Notes: a model not told the origin generated them from the letters alone. A DNA stretch of 64,000 nt from Cytophagales bacterium (GCA_013298025.1 JAAFJE010000009.1:1-64000); one strand, 5' to 3'; shown: positions 34,051 through 43,194, counted from the stretch's first letter. Numbers and translations are program-made.

Positions 34051-35175
34051 TTATCGGTCTTTTAATCGTTTGAATACCTCTAAAAGTGCTGGATTTTCAA
34101 TAATTCTATCAAGAAGATACTGGCTTTTATCACCAAGAAACTTATCATATTCTTCTGGAGATAAACTTTTGATATAAGGTTGTAGCTTTTCATGTGTTAC
34201 TTCTCTGAAGCAATAATCTCTACTTGCCATTTTTGTCCTAACATCTTCTAACTGTGGTTTCCAGTGTCTTTTAGAAGCAAAATTTTCAATAAGTGTGATT
34301 AGTTCTTCTGGGTTTAGTCGCCTCTGATATTCCTCAAATTTGTCTTTCATCTCATCTGCAATACCCACTTCAAAAGATGCTATAAGATTTAACACTTCTG
34401 CATACATAGTATCTCTTACATTTTCTTTTGCTTCAAGCTTTAATAGCTCCTTATATTCAGATGCTTTTTCATGAAAAATAGCCTTATATATTTCGTCTGT
34501 AAAATAACCGTAGTTATCATTTCCCATGTCTAAGTATCTACTCAAAGCACTTGTAAACTCTTTTCTATATTCAGGCTCACGAGCTTTCGCTGTCAAATAC
34601 TCATTGGTTCTTTGATTTATGTATTTAGTTGTTCCTCCAAACTTTTGATTCAAACTATCAATTACTATATCAAGTATCGTACTTCGTAGGCTTTTTGCCT
34701 TCTCGCTTTCTGTCAAAAGCATTCCTATGTTTAGCAATGCTCTAAAGTTAAACACTCCAATTTTATTTAAACCTCTAAGTGTTTTATTACTGTTAGATGT
34801 TTTCTCTATGATAGGGACATCAATGTCCCTATCATTGGTATCTTTTAACAGAGGGACATCAGTGTCCCTCTGTGAATCTTCTTCTTCAATATCTTGATAA
34901 AGTAAATGTCCAAATTGAGTTTTAAACTCTTTCAGTTGTTTACCTTTGAGTACAACATAACCATTATTCGTGAGTTCATCACCAAAGTTTTCTATTTGAC
35001 GCTTAATGGTTTTAGTACTTACTTGAAAGTAGTCTGCAACTTGAGCGGTTGTAAATCTATATTCTCCCTCATAAAGCATTCCCGTAATACCCAAACTTTT
35101 TTGAATAGTAGCTAAAGCATCTGTATTATTCAAGATGTTTTGCCTGTCGATGGCTGAGTTTGTTAAGTCTTTCAT
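34051..35175 (-). CDS. Rha/RhuM-like DNA-binding protein, putative antitoxin partner of Doc
   Basis: This 374-residue protein has an N-terminal helix-turn-helix at about 40-65 (FTTAQVADYFQVSTKTIKRQIE). A linker follows with two DxDVP repeats encoded by DNA palindromes, then a central GVFNFRALLNIGMLLTESEKAKSLRSTILDIVIDSL block like those of phage Rha and virulence RhuM family proteins, and a helical C-terminus. Such proteins often accompany Doc toxins and restriction operons. It is one nucleotide upstream of the Doc gene and 30 nt after the methyltransferase gene. It may neutralise Doc and/or regulate the operon (inferred). It remains intact while the toxin is broken. Confidence 0.7.
   Translation of the reverse strand: MKDLTNSAIDRQNILNNTDALATIQKSLGITGMLYEGEYRFTTAQVADYFQVSTKTIKRQIENFGDELTNNGYVVLKGKQLKEFKTQFGHLLYQDIEEEDSQRDTDVPLLKDTNDRDIDVPIIEKTSNSNKTLRGLNKIGVFNFRALLNIGMLLTESEKAKSLRSTILDIVIDSLNQKFGGTTKYINQRTNEYLTAKAREPEYRKEFTSALSRYLDMGNDNYGYFTDEIYKAIFHEKASEYKELLKLEAKENVRDTMYAEVLNLIASFEVGIADEMKDKFEEYQRRLNPEELITLIENFASKRHWKPQLEDVRTKMASRDYCFREVTHEKLQPYIKSLSPEEYDKFLGDKSQYLLDRIIENPALLEVFKRLKDR
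34809..34873. repeat. two intragenic palindromes sharing a GGGACATCARTGTCCC core
   Basis: Palindrome 1 has 12-bp arms (34809-34820 and 34823-34834). Palindrome 2 has 11-bp arms (34848-34858 and 34863-34873). Both contain GGGACA-TCAR-TGTCCC and encode repeated RD(I/T)DVP peptides within the Rha-like gene. Confidence 0.75.
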
Positions 35176-35205
35176 TGTCTTAATAATCTTTAAGATTGAT
35201 AGATT

Positions 35206-37917
35206 CTACTTTTTCTTCTTCGGCTTTTTCTCTACCGCAAACAACGTTCCTTTGGTTTGCTCTTCTTCTATCATTTGTTCATACAATTTAAACAAATATT
35301 CCAAACGTTCTTCGTCGCTCTCAAATGGCTTGCTTCTATAACAACGCTCTACCGCCAAATCGTTCTGGCGATGGGCTTCTCGCAATTCTGCTGGCATTTT
35401 GTCGGGGTCGTACAACTGGGCCAAGGTCTTTTCCGAATAGGCTTCTCTGGTTTCTAAGATCCCATAAGCTCGCTCCTCTAATTCCTGCTTCTGTGCCTCC
35501 GAAATAGGAGGGAAAGGGAATGCGTTATAACAAAGAGATGCAGAATAGCGATAATCTGTTTTAAGGCGACCAGCCACAGCTTTAACCCAAGTCATGTGAA
35601 TTTCTGAATGTATAACTGAAAATATCCAGATTTCTGGATCATATATAACTTGATTAGGGGCAATAATGACTGTATCGGGCTCTACAACACCAATAGGAAT
35701 ATATTCACGTCTCTCAGATGATACGGTCGGTATTATGATTGAGATTTTTTGAGAGTATTTCATCTCTCTAAATTGATGTGGTTTTTCTGCTAATACCTTT
35801 GTGCCAGTGTCTGTACTGGACAGCCTAAATTCTCTTACTTTCTCTATTCTGTTTCTTATAATTGGAATGTTGAGTGCTTGATTTAACTGAGAGTTTTCAA
35901 CCCATAAGCAATATCGTTGTATTCCTTTCAAAAATTCTTGAGCACCTAGCACCTTACGAATAAAGCCTTGAGCTTCTGGATATTCTTTGATAAGTATATT
36001 TTTTTCCTCTGGTAAGAAAAGTAATCCACCTCCATCAATTGCCATATTCCCATAATCCATGATGGGAAGTCCGCTTAAAGGTCTTGATTGTCGTTCTATA
36101 TAAATATTTTTACTATTTGTTAAATAGCTGCTGATATGCTTTACATTAAACTTAATGTCATTTTTAAAAAGTAGTTTAGGTTTAGAATTGTCGCAATTCC
36201 TCAATCCAATAATAACACAAATAACACCTGCTGTCTCTTTTGCGTTATTTTCCCATTTAAAAGATTGATGTGCGAAAAATATTTCTAAATTATTTTTTAG
36301 TAGTAAAGGCCAGAGTAAACTAACTTGTTCACCTTGACAAATTGAATTTGTACTTACAAAAGAATATTTAGAATTGATATTTGAGATGAATGTAGATGCT
36401 TTGTAAAACCAACAAGATATGTAATCTATTTTTTTCGCATCTGTTAGATTCTTAAATACCAAGGATATGTCATTTTTCTGGGATATGTTTTGCATTCTCG
36501 CCCCCAAATACGGCGGATTTCCTAAAATATAAATCTCATCATCGGGGTTTTTGGGGCATACTTTTTCCCAATCTAATCGGCAAGCGTTGCCTTGTACGAT
36601 ATTGCCATTGCTTTGGAGTGGCAAGGGCGATTTTATTCTACCAAATTCGTTAAAAAAGGCTTGGTTCATTTGGTGTTCTGCCAGCCAGAGGCTCAGGATG
36701 GCTACTTCGTGGGCAAAGTCGTCGAGTTCTATGCCATAAAAATTATTCAATTGTATGCCCGAAAACTGTGTACTAAAGGTTTGGTTGATACGGTCTATTT
36801 CTTTAAAAATGGCCATTTCGAGTTTACGTAACTCTTTGTAAGCAATAATCAAAAAATTGCCAGAGCCACAGGCCGGGTCAAAGATTTTGATACGCCAGAT
36901 ACGTTTGAGCAACTCGTTTATTTTCTTTAGATTACCTTTGGCGTTTTCAAATTCTTCTTTGAGTTCGTTCAGGAAAAGCGGCTCAATCACCTTCATAATA
37001 TTGGGTACAGAAGTATAGTGCATACCCATTCCCCCACGGTGTTCGGGCGTAACTACCGCCTGAATCATCGAGCCAAAAATATCGGGATTGATAGCAGCCC
37101 AATCCAAGTCGCCACATTCAAGCAACAAAGTACGACTTTTACGAGAAAACCTAGGGGCATGATGCAGGTGACGGAACAAGCCCCCATTGACATACGGGAA
37201 ATTTGCCAAGTGTTTAGGCAAGGCAGCATCACGCTCGGCAAAAGGCTGGTTCATGATAGCAAAAAGCCTATCCAGATAGCTATCCAAATCGTTTCCATCT
37301 TCTTGCGTATGATTTTTGAGGTCGATACTAAACTGACTTTTCTCAAAAATCCCCGTGTCTTCGGCAAAAAAACAAAAAAGCAAACGGCTCAGAAATACGT
37401 TGAGGTTATGCACCTCTTCGGCGGTAGGAGCATCCGTTTGGTTATCCTTTCTGATTTCGTCGTAAAGTCTTGCCATTTTTTCGGCAGCTTTTACATCGGC
37501 TGGATTTTCTTGTTGCAAGGTAGCCTTTTCGATACCCGCCCAAGGCAAAAAGAAATCATAGTGTTTGGGTAATGCTTCAAGGGCAATAGCTAGGCTTTCT
37601 TCGGTTTTTGTATCAAAAGCCAAAAACTTCGTATAGTCGGTCAGGATAACAAAACGAGGGTCGTGTTTGAGAAAACCCTGAAAATTGGGTATGTCCTTTA
37701 TTTGTTCAATCCCTTCGAGGTCGATTGATTTGAAGAATAGGGTCTTTTTCCAGTCGATTTCACCTGCTATTTTTGATAAATTTCGGTCGCCCGATTTGAG
37801 GCGAACAATCGTAGCTTGTCGGTGTCCATAAGCGAGCAAAAGTTGATAAATAAATTCTTCTTGCTGAAAATTAGTAAAAAGTGCTTGAAGGTTATGTTCG
37901 ATTTGTGCGATAGTCAT
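35206..37917 (-). CDS. MmeI-like class I SAM-dependent DNA methyltransferase
   Basis: This protein of about 903 residues has the domain order of type IIL/MmeI-like enzymes. It has an N-terminal domain (QQEEFIYQLLLAYGHRQATIVRLK, then GDRNLSKIAGEIDWKK) and a helical connector. The N6-adenine methylase core follows, with motif I FDPACGSGNFL (about 349-359, counted from a TTG at 37926) and motif IV LGNPPYLG (about 469-475). A target-recognition region and a C-terminal helical part complete it. I cannot find the D-x9-ExK nuclease triad of MmeI in the N-terminus, so it is probably modification-only or needs partners. I use the ATG at 37917, not the TTG at 37926. It is first in the island operon, and the target-recognition stretch is more AT-rich than its flanks. 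Confidence 0.85.
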   Translation of the reverse strand: MTIAQIEHNLQALFTNFQQEEFIYQLLLAYGHRQATIVRLKSGDRNLSKIAGEIDWKKTLFFKSIDLEGIEQIKDIPNFQGFLKHDPRFVILTDYTKFLAFDTKTEESLAIALEALPKHYDFFLPWAGIEKATLQQENPADVKAAEKMARLYDEIRKDNQTDAPTAEEVHNLNVFLSRLLFCFFAEDTGIFEKSQFSIDLKNHTQEDGNDLDSYLDRLFAIMNQPFAERDAALPKHLANFPYVNGGLFRHLHHAPRFSRKSRTLLLECGDLDWAAINPDIFGSMIQAVVTPEHRGGMGMHYTSVPNIMKVIEPLFLNELKEEFENAKGNLKKINELLKRIWRIKIFDPACGSGNFLIIAYKELRKLEMAIFKEIDRINQTFSTQFSGIQLNNFYGIELDDFAHEVAILSLWLAEHQMNQAFFNEFGRIKSPLPLQSNGNIVQGNACRLDWEKVCPKNPDDEIYILGNPPYLGARMQNISQKNDISLVFKNLTDAKKIDYISCWFYKASTFISNINSKYSFVSTNSICQGEQVSLLWPLLLKNNLEIFFAHQSFKWENNAKETAGVICVIIGLRNCDNSKPKLLFKNDIKFNVKHISSYLTNSKNIYIERQSRPLSGLPIMDYGNMAIDGGGLLFLPEEKNILIKEYPEAQGFIRKVLGAQEFLKGIQRYCLWVENSQLNQALNIPIIRNRIEKVREFRLSSTDTGTKVLAEKPHQFREMKYSQKISIIIPTVSSERREYIPIGVVEPDTVIIAPNQVIYDPEIWIFSVIHSEIHMTWVKAVAGRLKTDYRYSASLCYNAFPFPPISEAQKQELEERAYGILETREAYSEKTLAQLYDPDKMPAELREAHRQNDLAVERCYRSKPFESDEERLEYLFKLYEQMIEEEQTKGTLFAVEKKPKKKK

Positions 37918-38096
37918 AGGAAACAAAAATCACTTAAATAGGATGATGAATTAAGTATAAAATATCCATCAAATATAGCTAAAAAAACTGGCAACAGTTT
38001 GGAAGATAGAAGAAAGGAATCAGGCAGGAAAATAAATTGTCGCACAGTCCGATTGCGTAAATCTACCAACGATAGAGTAGTTTTGTATGGTGCAGG

Positions 38097-38187
38097 AATA
38101 AATAAAAAAAGTATCTTAACCTTGGGGCGATTCTTTTGTTTTTTCTCGTATTTTTGGCTAACGAACAATTTTTTTACAGATATGCAG
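38097..38187 (+). repeat. right 91-bp direct repeat of the island, functional rarA promoter
   Basis: The partner of 30141-30231. It contains TATTTTTG at 38149-38156, 26 nt before the rarA ATG, and the first two rarA codons. Confidence 0.9.
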
Positions 38188-39456
38188 CCTTTAGCCGAGC
38201 GAATGCGTCCGCAAACATTAGATGAATATGTTGGTCAAAGTCATTTAGTTGGCAAGAATGCCGTTTTACGCAGAGCCATCGAAGCCGAACGGATTCCCTC
38301 TTTCATTCTTTGGGGGCCTCCGGGGGTAGGCAAAACAACGTTGGCGAGTATTTTTGCCAAAACGCTCAAACGGCCTTTTTACGCACTTTCTGCCATCAGT
38401 GCTGGGGTAAAAGACATCCGAGAAACCATAGAAACCGCCAAAAAACAAGTCTTTTTCGATACCCCATCGCCGATTTTATTTATAGACGAAATCCATCGTT
38501 TTTCCAAATCTCAACAAGATGCACTGCTAGGGGCTGTCGAGCAAGGCATCGTTACGCTCATTGGTGCTACCACCGAAAACCCTTCTTTCGAGGTCATTTC
38601 TGCCTTGCTTTCTCGTTGTCAGGTGTATGTGCTAAAACCGCTCACCAAAGACGAACTCATCACCTTGCTGCATCAGGCTTTAGAAAAAGATATTTTACTT
38701 AAAAATAAAGAGATTCGTATCGCAGAATATGAAGCCATCTTACAATTTTCGGGCGGAGATGGCCGCAAGCTGTACAATATCCTAGAATTAGTCACCAATT
38801 TTCAACAAGCCCATGAAGCCTTGGTCATTACAAACGAGATGGTGATTGAAAAATTACAACAAAATATCGCTTTGTACGACAAAGATGGTGAGCAGCACTA
38901 CGATATTATTTCAGCTTTTATCAAATCAATCAGAGGCTCCGACCCCAATGCGGCGGTGTACTGGTTGGCAAGAATGATAGAAGGAGGGGAGGACATCGAA
39001 TTTATCGGCAGGCGATTAATGATTTTGGCTTCGGAAGACATCGGCTTGGCGAACCCGAATGCCCTTTTGATGGCAACCACTTGTTTTCAGGCGATTCGAG
39101 CCGTAGGATTGCCCGAAGCTCGTATCATCTTGTCGCAGGCGACCATTTATTTGGCTACTTCTCCTAAAAGCAATTCGGCTTATATGGCCATCGGACAAGC
39201 ACAGGCTTTGGTGCGTGAAACGGGTAATTTGCCTGTTCCGCTGCATTTACGCAACGCCCCAACCAAGCTTATGAAGGAATTAGATTATGGCAAAAATTAC
39301 CTGTATGCCCACGATTACACAGGCAATTTTGTCGCCCAACAATTTTTACCCGAAGCAATCAAGCAAACCAAATTGTTTGAGCCACAGAATAATCCAGCAG
39401 AAGAAAAATTACGACAAAAATTGAAGCAAGATTGGGAGGGTTTTTATGAGTATTGA
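38182..39456 (+). CDS. rarA: replication-associated recombination protein A (MgsA/WRNIP1-type AAA+ ATPase)
   Basis: This 424-residue AAA+ ATPase acts at stalled replication forks. It shows the family start QPLAERMRPQTLDEYVGQSHL, Walker A GPPGVGKTTL, Walker B ILFIDEIHRFSKSQQD, sensor GATTENPSFEV and the MgsA C-terminal tetramerisation region (SDPNAAVYWLARMIEGGEDIEFIGRRL). The start is the ATG at 38182, within the island's right repeat; a longer frame from 37999 reads through the promoter and is rejected. The gene is complete despite the island junction at its first codons. Confidence 0.95.
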   Translation: MQPLAERMRPQTLDEYVGQSHLVGKNAVLRRAIEAERIPSFILWGPPGVGKTTLASIFAKTLKRPFYALSAISAGVKDIRETIETAKKQVFFDTPSPILFIDEIHRFSKSQQDALLGAVEQGIVTLIGATTENPSFEVISALLSRCQVYVLKPLTKDELITLLHQALEKDILLKNKEIRIAEYEAILQFSGGDGRKLYNILELVTNFQQAHEALVITNEMVIEKLQQNIALYDKDGEQHYDIISAFIKSIRGSDPNAAVYWLARMIEGGEDIEFIGRRLMILASEDIGLANPNALLMATTCFQAIRAVGLPEARIILSQATIYLATSPKSNSAYMAIGQAQALVRETGNLPVPLHLRNAPTKLMKELDYGKNYLYAHDYTGNFVAQQFLPEAIKQTKLFEPQNNPAEEKLRQKLKQDWEGFYEY

Positions 39457-39459
39457 TGG

Positions 39460-39495
39460 TTCGCCCTCGTCGGAATGATTTTCAACGAGGGCGAA
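39460..39495. terminator. hairpin between convergent genes
   Basis: The perfect 11-bp arms TTCGCCCTCGT and ACGAGGGCGAA lie just after rarA. There is no clear U-tract on the + strand. Confidence 0.5.
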
Positions 39496-39505
39496 ATACA
39501 GTAGC

Positions 39506-41248
39506 TTATTTACCTGTTTGGAAGCTCACTTCTTTCGATGCTTGATTACCTAAATAATCTGTTCCTGTAAACTTAATGGTATATTTGGTGTTGGGTTTAA
39601 AGCCCGTGATGGTAGAGCTATACAGCTTTTGGGCTTGGCCATTGATGCTGTAATAAATGCTTTTCAAACCAGCCAAGGTATCTGTACCAGCCAAGGTAAA
39701 GCCTACGCTAGAAGGATACACCTCTAAGCCTTGTTTACGGCTAATGCTTCCTACAGTGAAGAAATGAAACAACTCAGGCCCTTCAACATCGCTTAGGAAG
39801 AAGAACGATTTGATATTTCGGTTGTTTACGTTGTCGTAACCAAAATATTCTAAGGTATGGAAGCCCGATTTTGTCATTTTGATTGGTGACAAATAATCGC
39901 TTTCTATCAACTCTTTATCGAAGCTATACGTAACTTTCTGCAAGCCCGATTCGGGGTCGTTGGCTAACAATTTGATAAAGTTGTTTGGCCCAAGCAAGAG
40001 CGTATCTTTTCTAATCACCTTATCGCCGATGATTTCATGGTTCAGAATAGGGCCAGTCAAATCTACATATACCTTGCTCACATTGTGCTTAAACTCTTCG
40101 TAGCCTTTTTCTGTGATACCATTGGTTTTGTTGTTGAGTTTATCTACAGAATAATACTTGATTTCATGTATGCCCGAAACACTTGGCAAATAAAAAGGAT
40201 TGCTGTAGCTCGTAAATGGCTGGTCATCAATGGCGTATTTGATTTCTTTTACCCCCACTTTGTTATCAATCGCCGTTAGTTTCAACTTGGTTCTACCCGA
40301 AAAATAGATGATATTATTGGCCAAAAATCTATCGCCCAATATATCGGCAGCCATCAAAGGCGAGCTTTTATCTAGGAAAAATTCAACGCTTTGTTCTTTT
40401 TCGTAGTTATTCACGTTATCGGTAGAATAAAACGTAAGCGTATGTTTTCCTTCGGTCAAGTTGGTAAACGGAATCGTACCGCCGTTGTAGGCAACAAATT
40501 TGCCATTGTCAAACTTGTACAAGGTTTGTTTCAAGCCCGAAATGCTATCGCCCATGGTCAAGTACATTTTACTGCTAAACGACACCACTTTGTCGTCGGC
40601 ATAACCATTGATGGTAAGCTTGGTTTCGGGTGAAGTATTATCGACGATAAACTCTTGGCTTTGTACTTTTCCAACATTGCCGACACGGTCGGACGAGAAG
40701 TATTTCAAGACATAATTGCCTTGTTTCGAGAGTTTTTGTTCGCCTTTATAGATTTCAAAAGGACCCTCATTGACCGAGTAAAAAACAGATTCTACGCCAC
40801 TGGTTTTGTCTGTAGCCTGAATAGAAAAGTTGACAAAAGGGCCAAAATACGTTTTACCTAATTTGCTCACATATTTACTAAAGCCATTATACAGCGTAGC
40901 ACCTGTTTCGGGGGCAACGCCATCGGCATAAATTTCGAGCATTACCTCTTGCAAAGGCTTGGCTGGCTCTTTGGTAACGGGGTCGATGGCATTTTTAGAA
41001 CGAATATAGTTTACGCCTTCGGTATCTAAATAGAAAGGCACAGAATACTGCTCGTTGGTTGATTTGGTGAGCAATTGTTCGGCTTTATCGGGCGTAGTGG
41101 ACACCCAAATATAAACGGGAAGTTTTTTGTTCCAGTACAATTTGCCCGTATTGGCATCCTTGTAATATTTCGGTTTTATCGTCTGTGCCGATGCTTTCGA
41201 GCAAATAAGTGCCAAAGCGATGGCTTTTACCAATTTTTTTGAAATCAT
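39506..41248 (-). CDS. exported repeat protein with OmpL47-like (Ig-like) modules
   Basis: This 580-residue protein has a signal peptide ending SKASAQ (about 22). At least four repeats of about 100 residues follow, sharing a pattern such as SGVESVFYSVNEGPFEIY, then GNYVLKYFSSDRVGNVGK or GKHTLTFYSTDNVNNYEK. These are OmpL47-type modules, an all-beta fold of surface or periplasmic proteins. Its ATG overlaps the stop of the histidine kinase gene (ATGA, 41245-41248), so translation is coupled. It may be a sensor input or output partner of that kinase. The function is unknown. Confidence 0.75.
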   Translation of the reverse strand: MISKKLVKAIALALICSKASAQTIKPKYYKDANTGKLYWNKKLPVYIWVSTTPDKAEQLLTKSTNEQYSVPFYLDTEGVNYIRSKNAIDPVTKEPAKPLQEVMLEIYADGVAPETGATLYNGFSKYVSKLGKTYFGPFVNFSIQATDKTSGVESVFYSVNEGPFEIYKGEQKLSKQGNYVLKYFSSDRVGNVGKVQSQEFIVDNTSPETKLTINGYADDKVVSFSSKMYLTMGDSISGLKQTLYKFDNGKFVAYNGGTIPFTNLTEGKHTLTFYSTDNVNNYEKEQSVEFFLDKSSPLMAADILGDRFLANNIIYFSGRTKLKLTAIDNKVGVKEIKYAIDDQPFTSYSNPFYLPSVSGIHEIKYYSVDKLNNKTNGITEKGYEEFKHNVSKVYVDLTGPILNHEIIGDKVIRKDTLLLGPNNFIKLLANDPESGLQKVTYSFDKELIESDYLSPIKMTKSGFHTLEYFGYDNVNNRNIKSFFFLSDVEGPELFHFFTVGSISRKQGLEVYPSSVGFTLAGTDTLAGLKSIYYSINGQAQKLYSSTITGFKPNTKYTIKFTGTDYLGNQASKEVSFQTGK

Positions 41249-42984
41249 TTGTTTGCATTCAGGGTTACGGTGATAGTTGTGCCAACGTTTACTTCGCTGG
41301 TGACAACGAGGCTACCACCACATGTTTTCACAAAGTCGTTACATAATACGAGCCCAAGTCCTGTGCCTTTTTCGTTGTTTGTTCCGAATGTGGACTTGTT
41401 ACTTTTCAAATTAAAGAGCGTTTGTACCTTATCTGCACTCATGCCTATGCCACTATCAATCACTTTAAACTCCAGTAAATCATCATTTAAACGCTTACCT
41501 TCAATCTTTACCGTGCCTTTGGCTTTGGTAAATTTAATGGCATTTTGCATCAGGTTTCTGAATACAATTTTGGTCATTTCGGTATCAGAACTGGCTATCA
41601 AATCGCTTGGTACTTGGTTGAGTAAAGTGATATTTTTACCTTCTGCCAATCGCTGTAAAAGATTGACATTTTCTTCTACAATTGCCCGTACTTCTACAGG
41701 TTTTAGCACGGGTCGCAGTTCTGCCATTTGTGTTTTGGCCCAGTTGAGGAGGTTTTCGAGAATGGTAGAAATCTGCGAATTTTCTACGCTCAATTCTTCT
41801 AAAATCTCTCGTACTTCGTCTGGAATATCTTCAAAATCTTCTAACAACATAAAGAAGTTATTGAGCGAAGCAATGGGCCCACGCAAGTCGTGTGCAATAA
41901 TAGAAAAAATCTTATTTTTTACATCATTAGAAACTGCCAGTTGCTCTTTTTGCTTGGCAATAGCTTCGTTTTGCTCTTGTAACTGCCGGTTTTGTTCTCG
42001 TATTTTTCTATTGTTGAAATATACAAGCACCGCAATAGTCATCACCAAAAGCATAATTGCTACAGAAAACAGCCATGTACGTTTAAACATTTCGTTTTGT
42101 GCTTCGGCAACAGCAGCTCGTTCTTTTTGGAGTTCTGCCAGGTGCTGATAAGCAATTACTCGCTGTTGTTTATATCCAATCTCCTTTTCTAAGTTAGAGT
42201 TTTCGCTCAATGCACTACCGAGTTGCCGTCCAGTTTTAAGCAGTTTCTTTTTCTCTATTTCTAATTCATATTGTTTGATAAGCACCTCTTTTGCTTTCAA
42301 ATCTACGGTCTTTTCAGCCAACTGTTTTTTATAACTTTCTACCACGATTTTGCCTTTTAATTCTAAATCATTAAACGATTTAAACAAATCAAAGTATTTT
42401 CGTGCTTCTTCGGCGTTGCCCATTTTGTCATACGTTTCGCTCAACATAGCGTAGCTACTGGCTAGTTGGCTATTCAGCTTGTTTTCGAGCGATAAATTGA
42501 GGGCTTCTTTGAGGTCGTTGACGGCCAAGCTGTACTTTTTGAGGTTGTTGTAAACAGTGGCACGGTTTACGAGTGTAGCAATAATACTGACGGGTTCTTT
42601 GCCAAGGCGACGAGTAACGAGGGTTGTAGAAAAGTGAGCAAGGGCTTTTTCGTATTCTTGTACATCGGCGTAGAGCATCCCAAGGTTGTTGTGAAGCATG
42701 GCTACTCCGTTGCTATTTTCGATTTTGGCATTGAGGGCAAGGCTTTTTTCGTAGTAGTAAATCGCCTTGCGGTATTGATTGGCATTCCAGTAAATGTATC
42801 CTATTTTATTCATTGCATCAGAAGCTTCTCTTATGCTATTGGCATTGATAAACGCCTCATACTGATTTTGATACAAAATCACCCTGCCCGAATCAGACCT
42901 ACTCAAAGGCAATACTTGTGCCTTTGAAGAAAGACAAATAGTGAATAAAATGACAAACAATAATACTGGTCTTCTTAGGTACAT
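41245..42984 (-). CDS. TPR-containing sensor histidine kinase
   Basis: This protein of about 579 residues has a signal peptide (YLRRPVLLFVILFTICLSSKAQ) and periplasmic TPR repeats at about 45-235 (IGYIYWNANQYRKAIYYYEKSL and others). A coiled segment, one transmembrane helix (LFSVAIMLLVMTIAVLVYF, about 330-350) and another coiled coil follow. The HisKA region contains the phospho-acceptor in IIAHDLRGPIASL, and the HATPase domain shows FKVIDSGIGM and GTGLGLVLC. I chose the ATG at 42984 over a TTG at 42993. No response regulator is adjacent. It is coupled to the OmpL47-like gene through an ATGA overlap. Confidence 0.88.
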   Translation of the reverse strand: MYLRRPVLLFVILFTICLSSKAQVLPLSRSDSGRVILYQNQYEAFINANSIREASDAMNKIGYIYWNANQYRKAIYYYEKSLALNAKIENSNGVAMLHNNLGMLYADVQEYEKALAHFSTTLVTRRLGKEPVSIIATLVNRATVYNNLKKYSLAVNDLKEALNLSLENKLNSQLASSYAMLSETYDKMGNAEEARKYFDLFKSFNDLELKGKIVVESYKKQLAEKTVDLKAKEVLIKQYELEIEKKKLLKTGRQLGSALSENSNLEKEIGYKQQRVIAYQHLAELQKERAAVAEAQNEMFKRTWLFSVAIMLLVMTIAVLVYFNNRKIREQNRQLQEQNEAIAKQKEQLAVSNDVKNKIFSIIAHDLRGPIASLNNFFMLLEDFEDIPDEVREILEELSVENSQISTILENLLNWAKTQMAELRPVLKPVEVRAIVEENVNLLQRLAEGKNITLLNQVPSDLIASSDTEMTKIVFRNLMQNAIKFTKAKGTVKIEGKRLNDDLLEFKVIDSGIGMSADKVQTLFNLKSNKSTFGTNNEKGTGLGLVLCNDFVKTCGGSLVVTSEVNVGTTITVTLNANK

Positions 42985-43159
42985 TTGCAACAAAAAATAA
43001 GAATTATACTTTTACAAAAATAATGCTTTCGTCGTATAGTTGATATAATACAGGCATTATTCTTATGGCTACTGCTAAAATAAGTCCGAAAATATCATGC
43101 CATAGATGAATTGAAGGCTTAAATTTTATTTTTTCTACGAAACTAATCGCATAAAAATC

Positions 43160-43194
43160 AAAAACTCCAGCATCGGTTATGATACTGGAGTTTT
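43160..43194 (-). terminator. terminator after GapN-like gene
   Basis: The stem aaaactccag/ctggagtttt with a 13-nt loop and T-tracts on both sides ends the leftward dehydrogenase transcript. It lies in the 250-bp gap before the kinase gene. Confidence 0.75.

Larger units (their letters stand above)
30141..38187. mobile_element. 8-kb defence-type genomic island inserted at the 5' end of rarA
   Basis: The 7,956-bp unit (left repeat plus interior) is bounded by 91-bp direct repeats at 30141-30231 and 38097-38187. The interior holds a single leftward operon: methyltransferase, Rha-like protein, Doc toxin (broken), DExH helicase and GIY-YIG protein. There is no integrase, transposase or tRNA, so it could have entered by homologous recombination with a donor carrying its own rarA start, or by a recombinase acting in trans. 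rarA itself remains intact and keeps a promoter. The boundaries are clear; the mechanism is inferred. Confidence 0.7.

Noticed and set aside
34049-34051. Doc and Rha-like genes as an intact toxin-antitoxin system
   Set aside because: The toxin frame has a TAG at codon 75, so an active pair cannot be claimed from this sequence.
37999-38181. 61-residue N-terminal extension of RarA
   Set aside because: It reads through the promoter contained in the direct repeat; homologous proteins start at the ATG at 38182.
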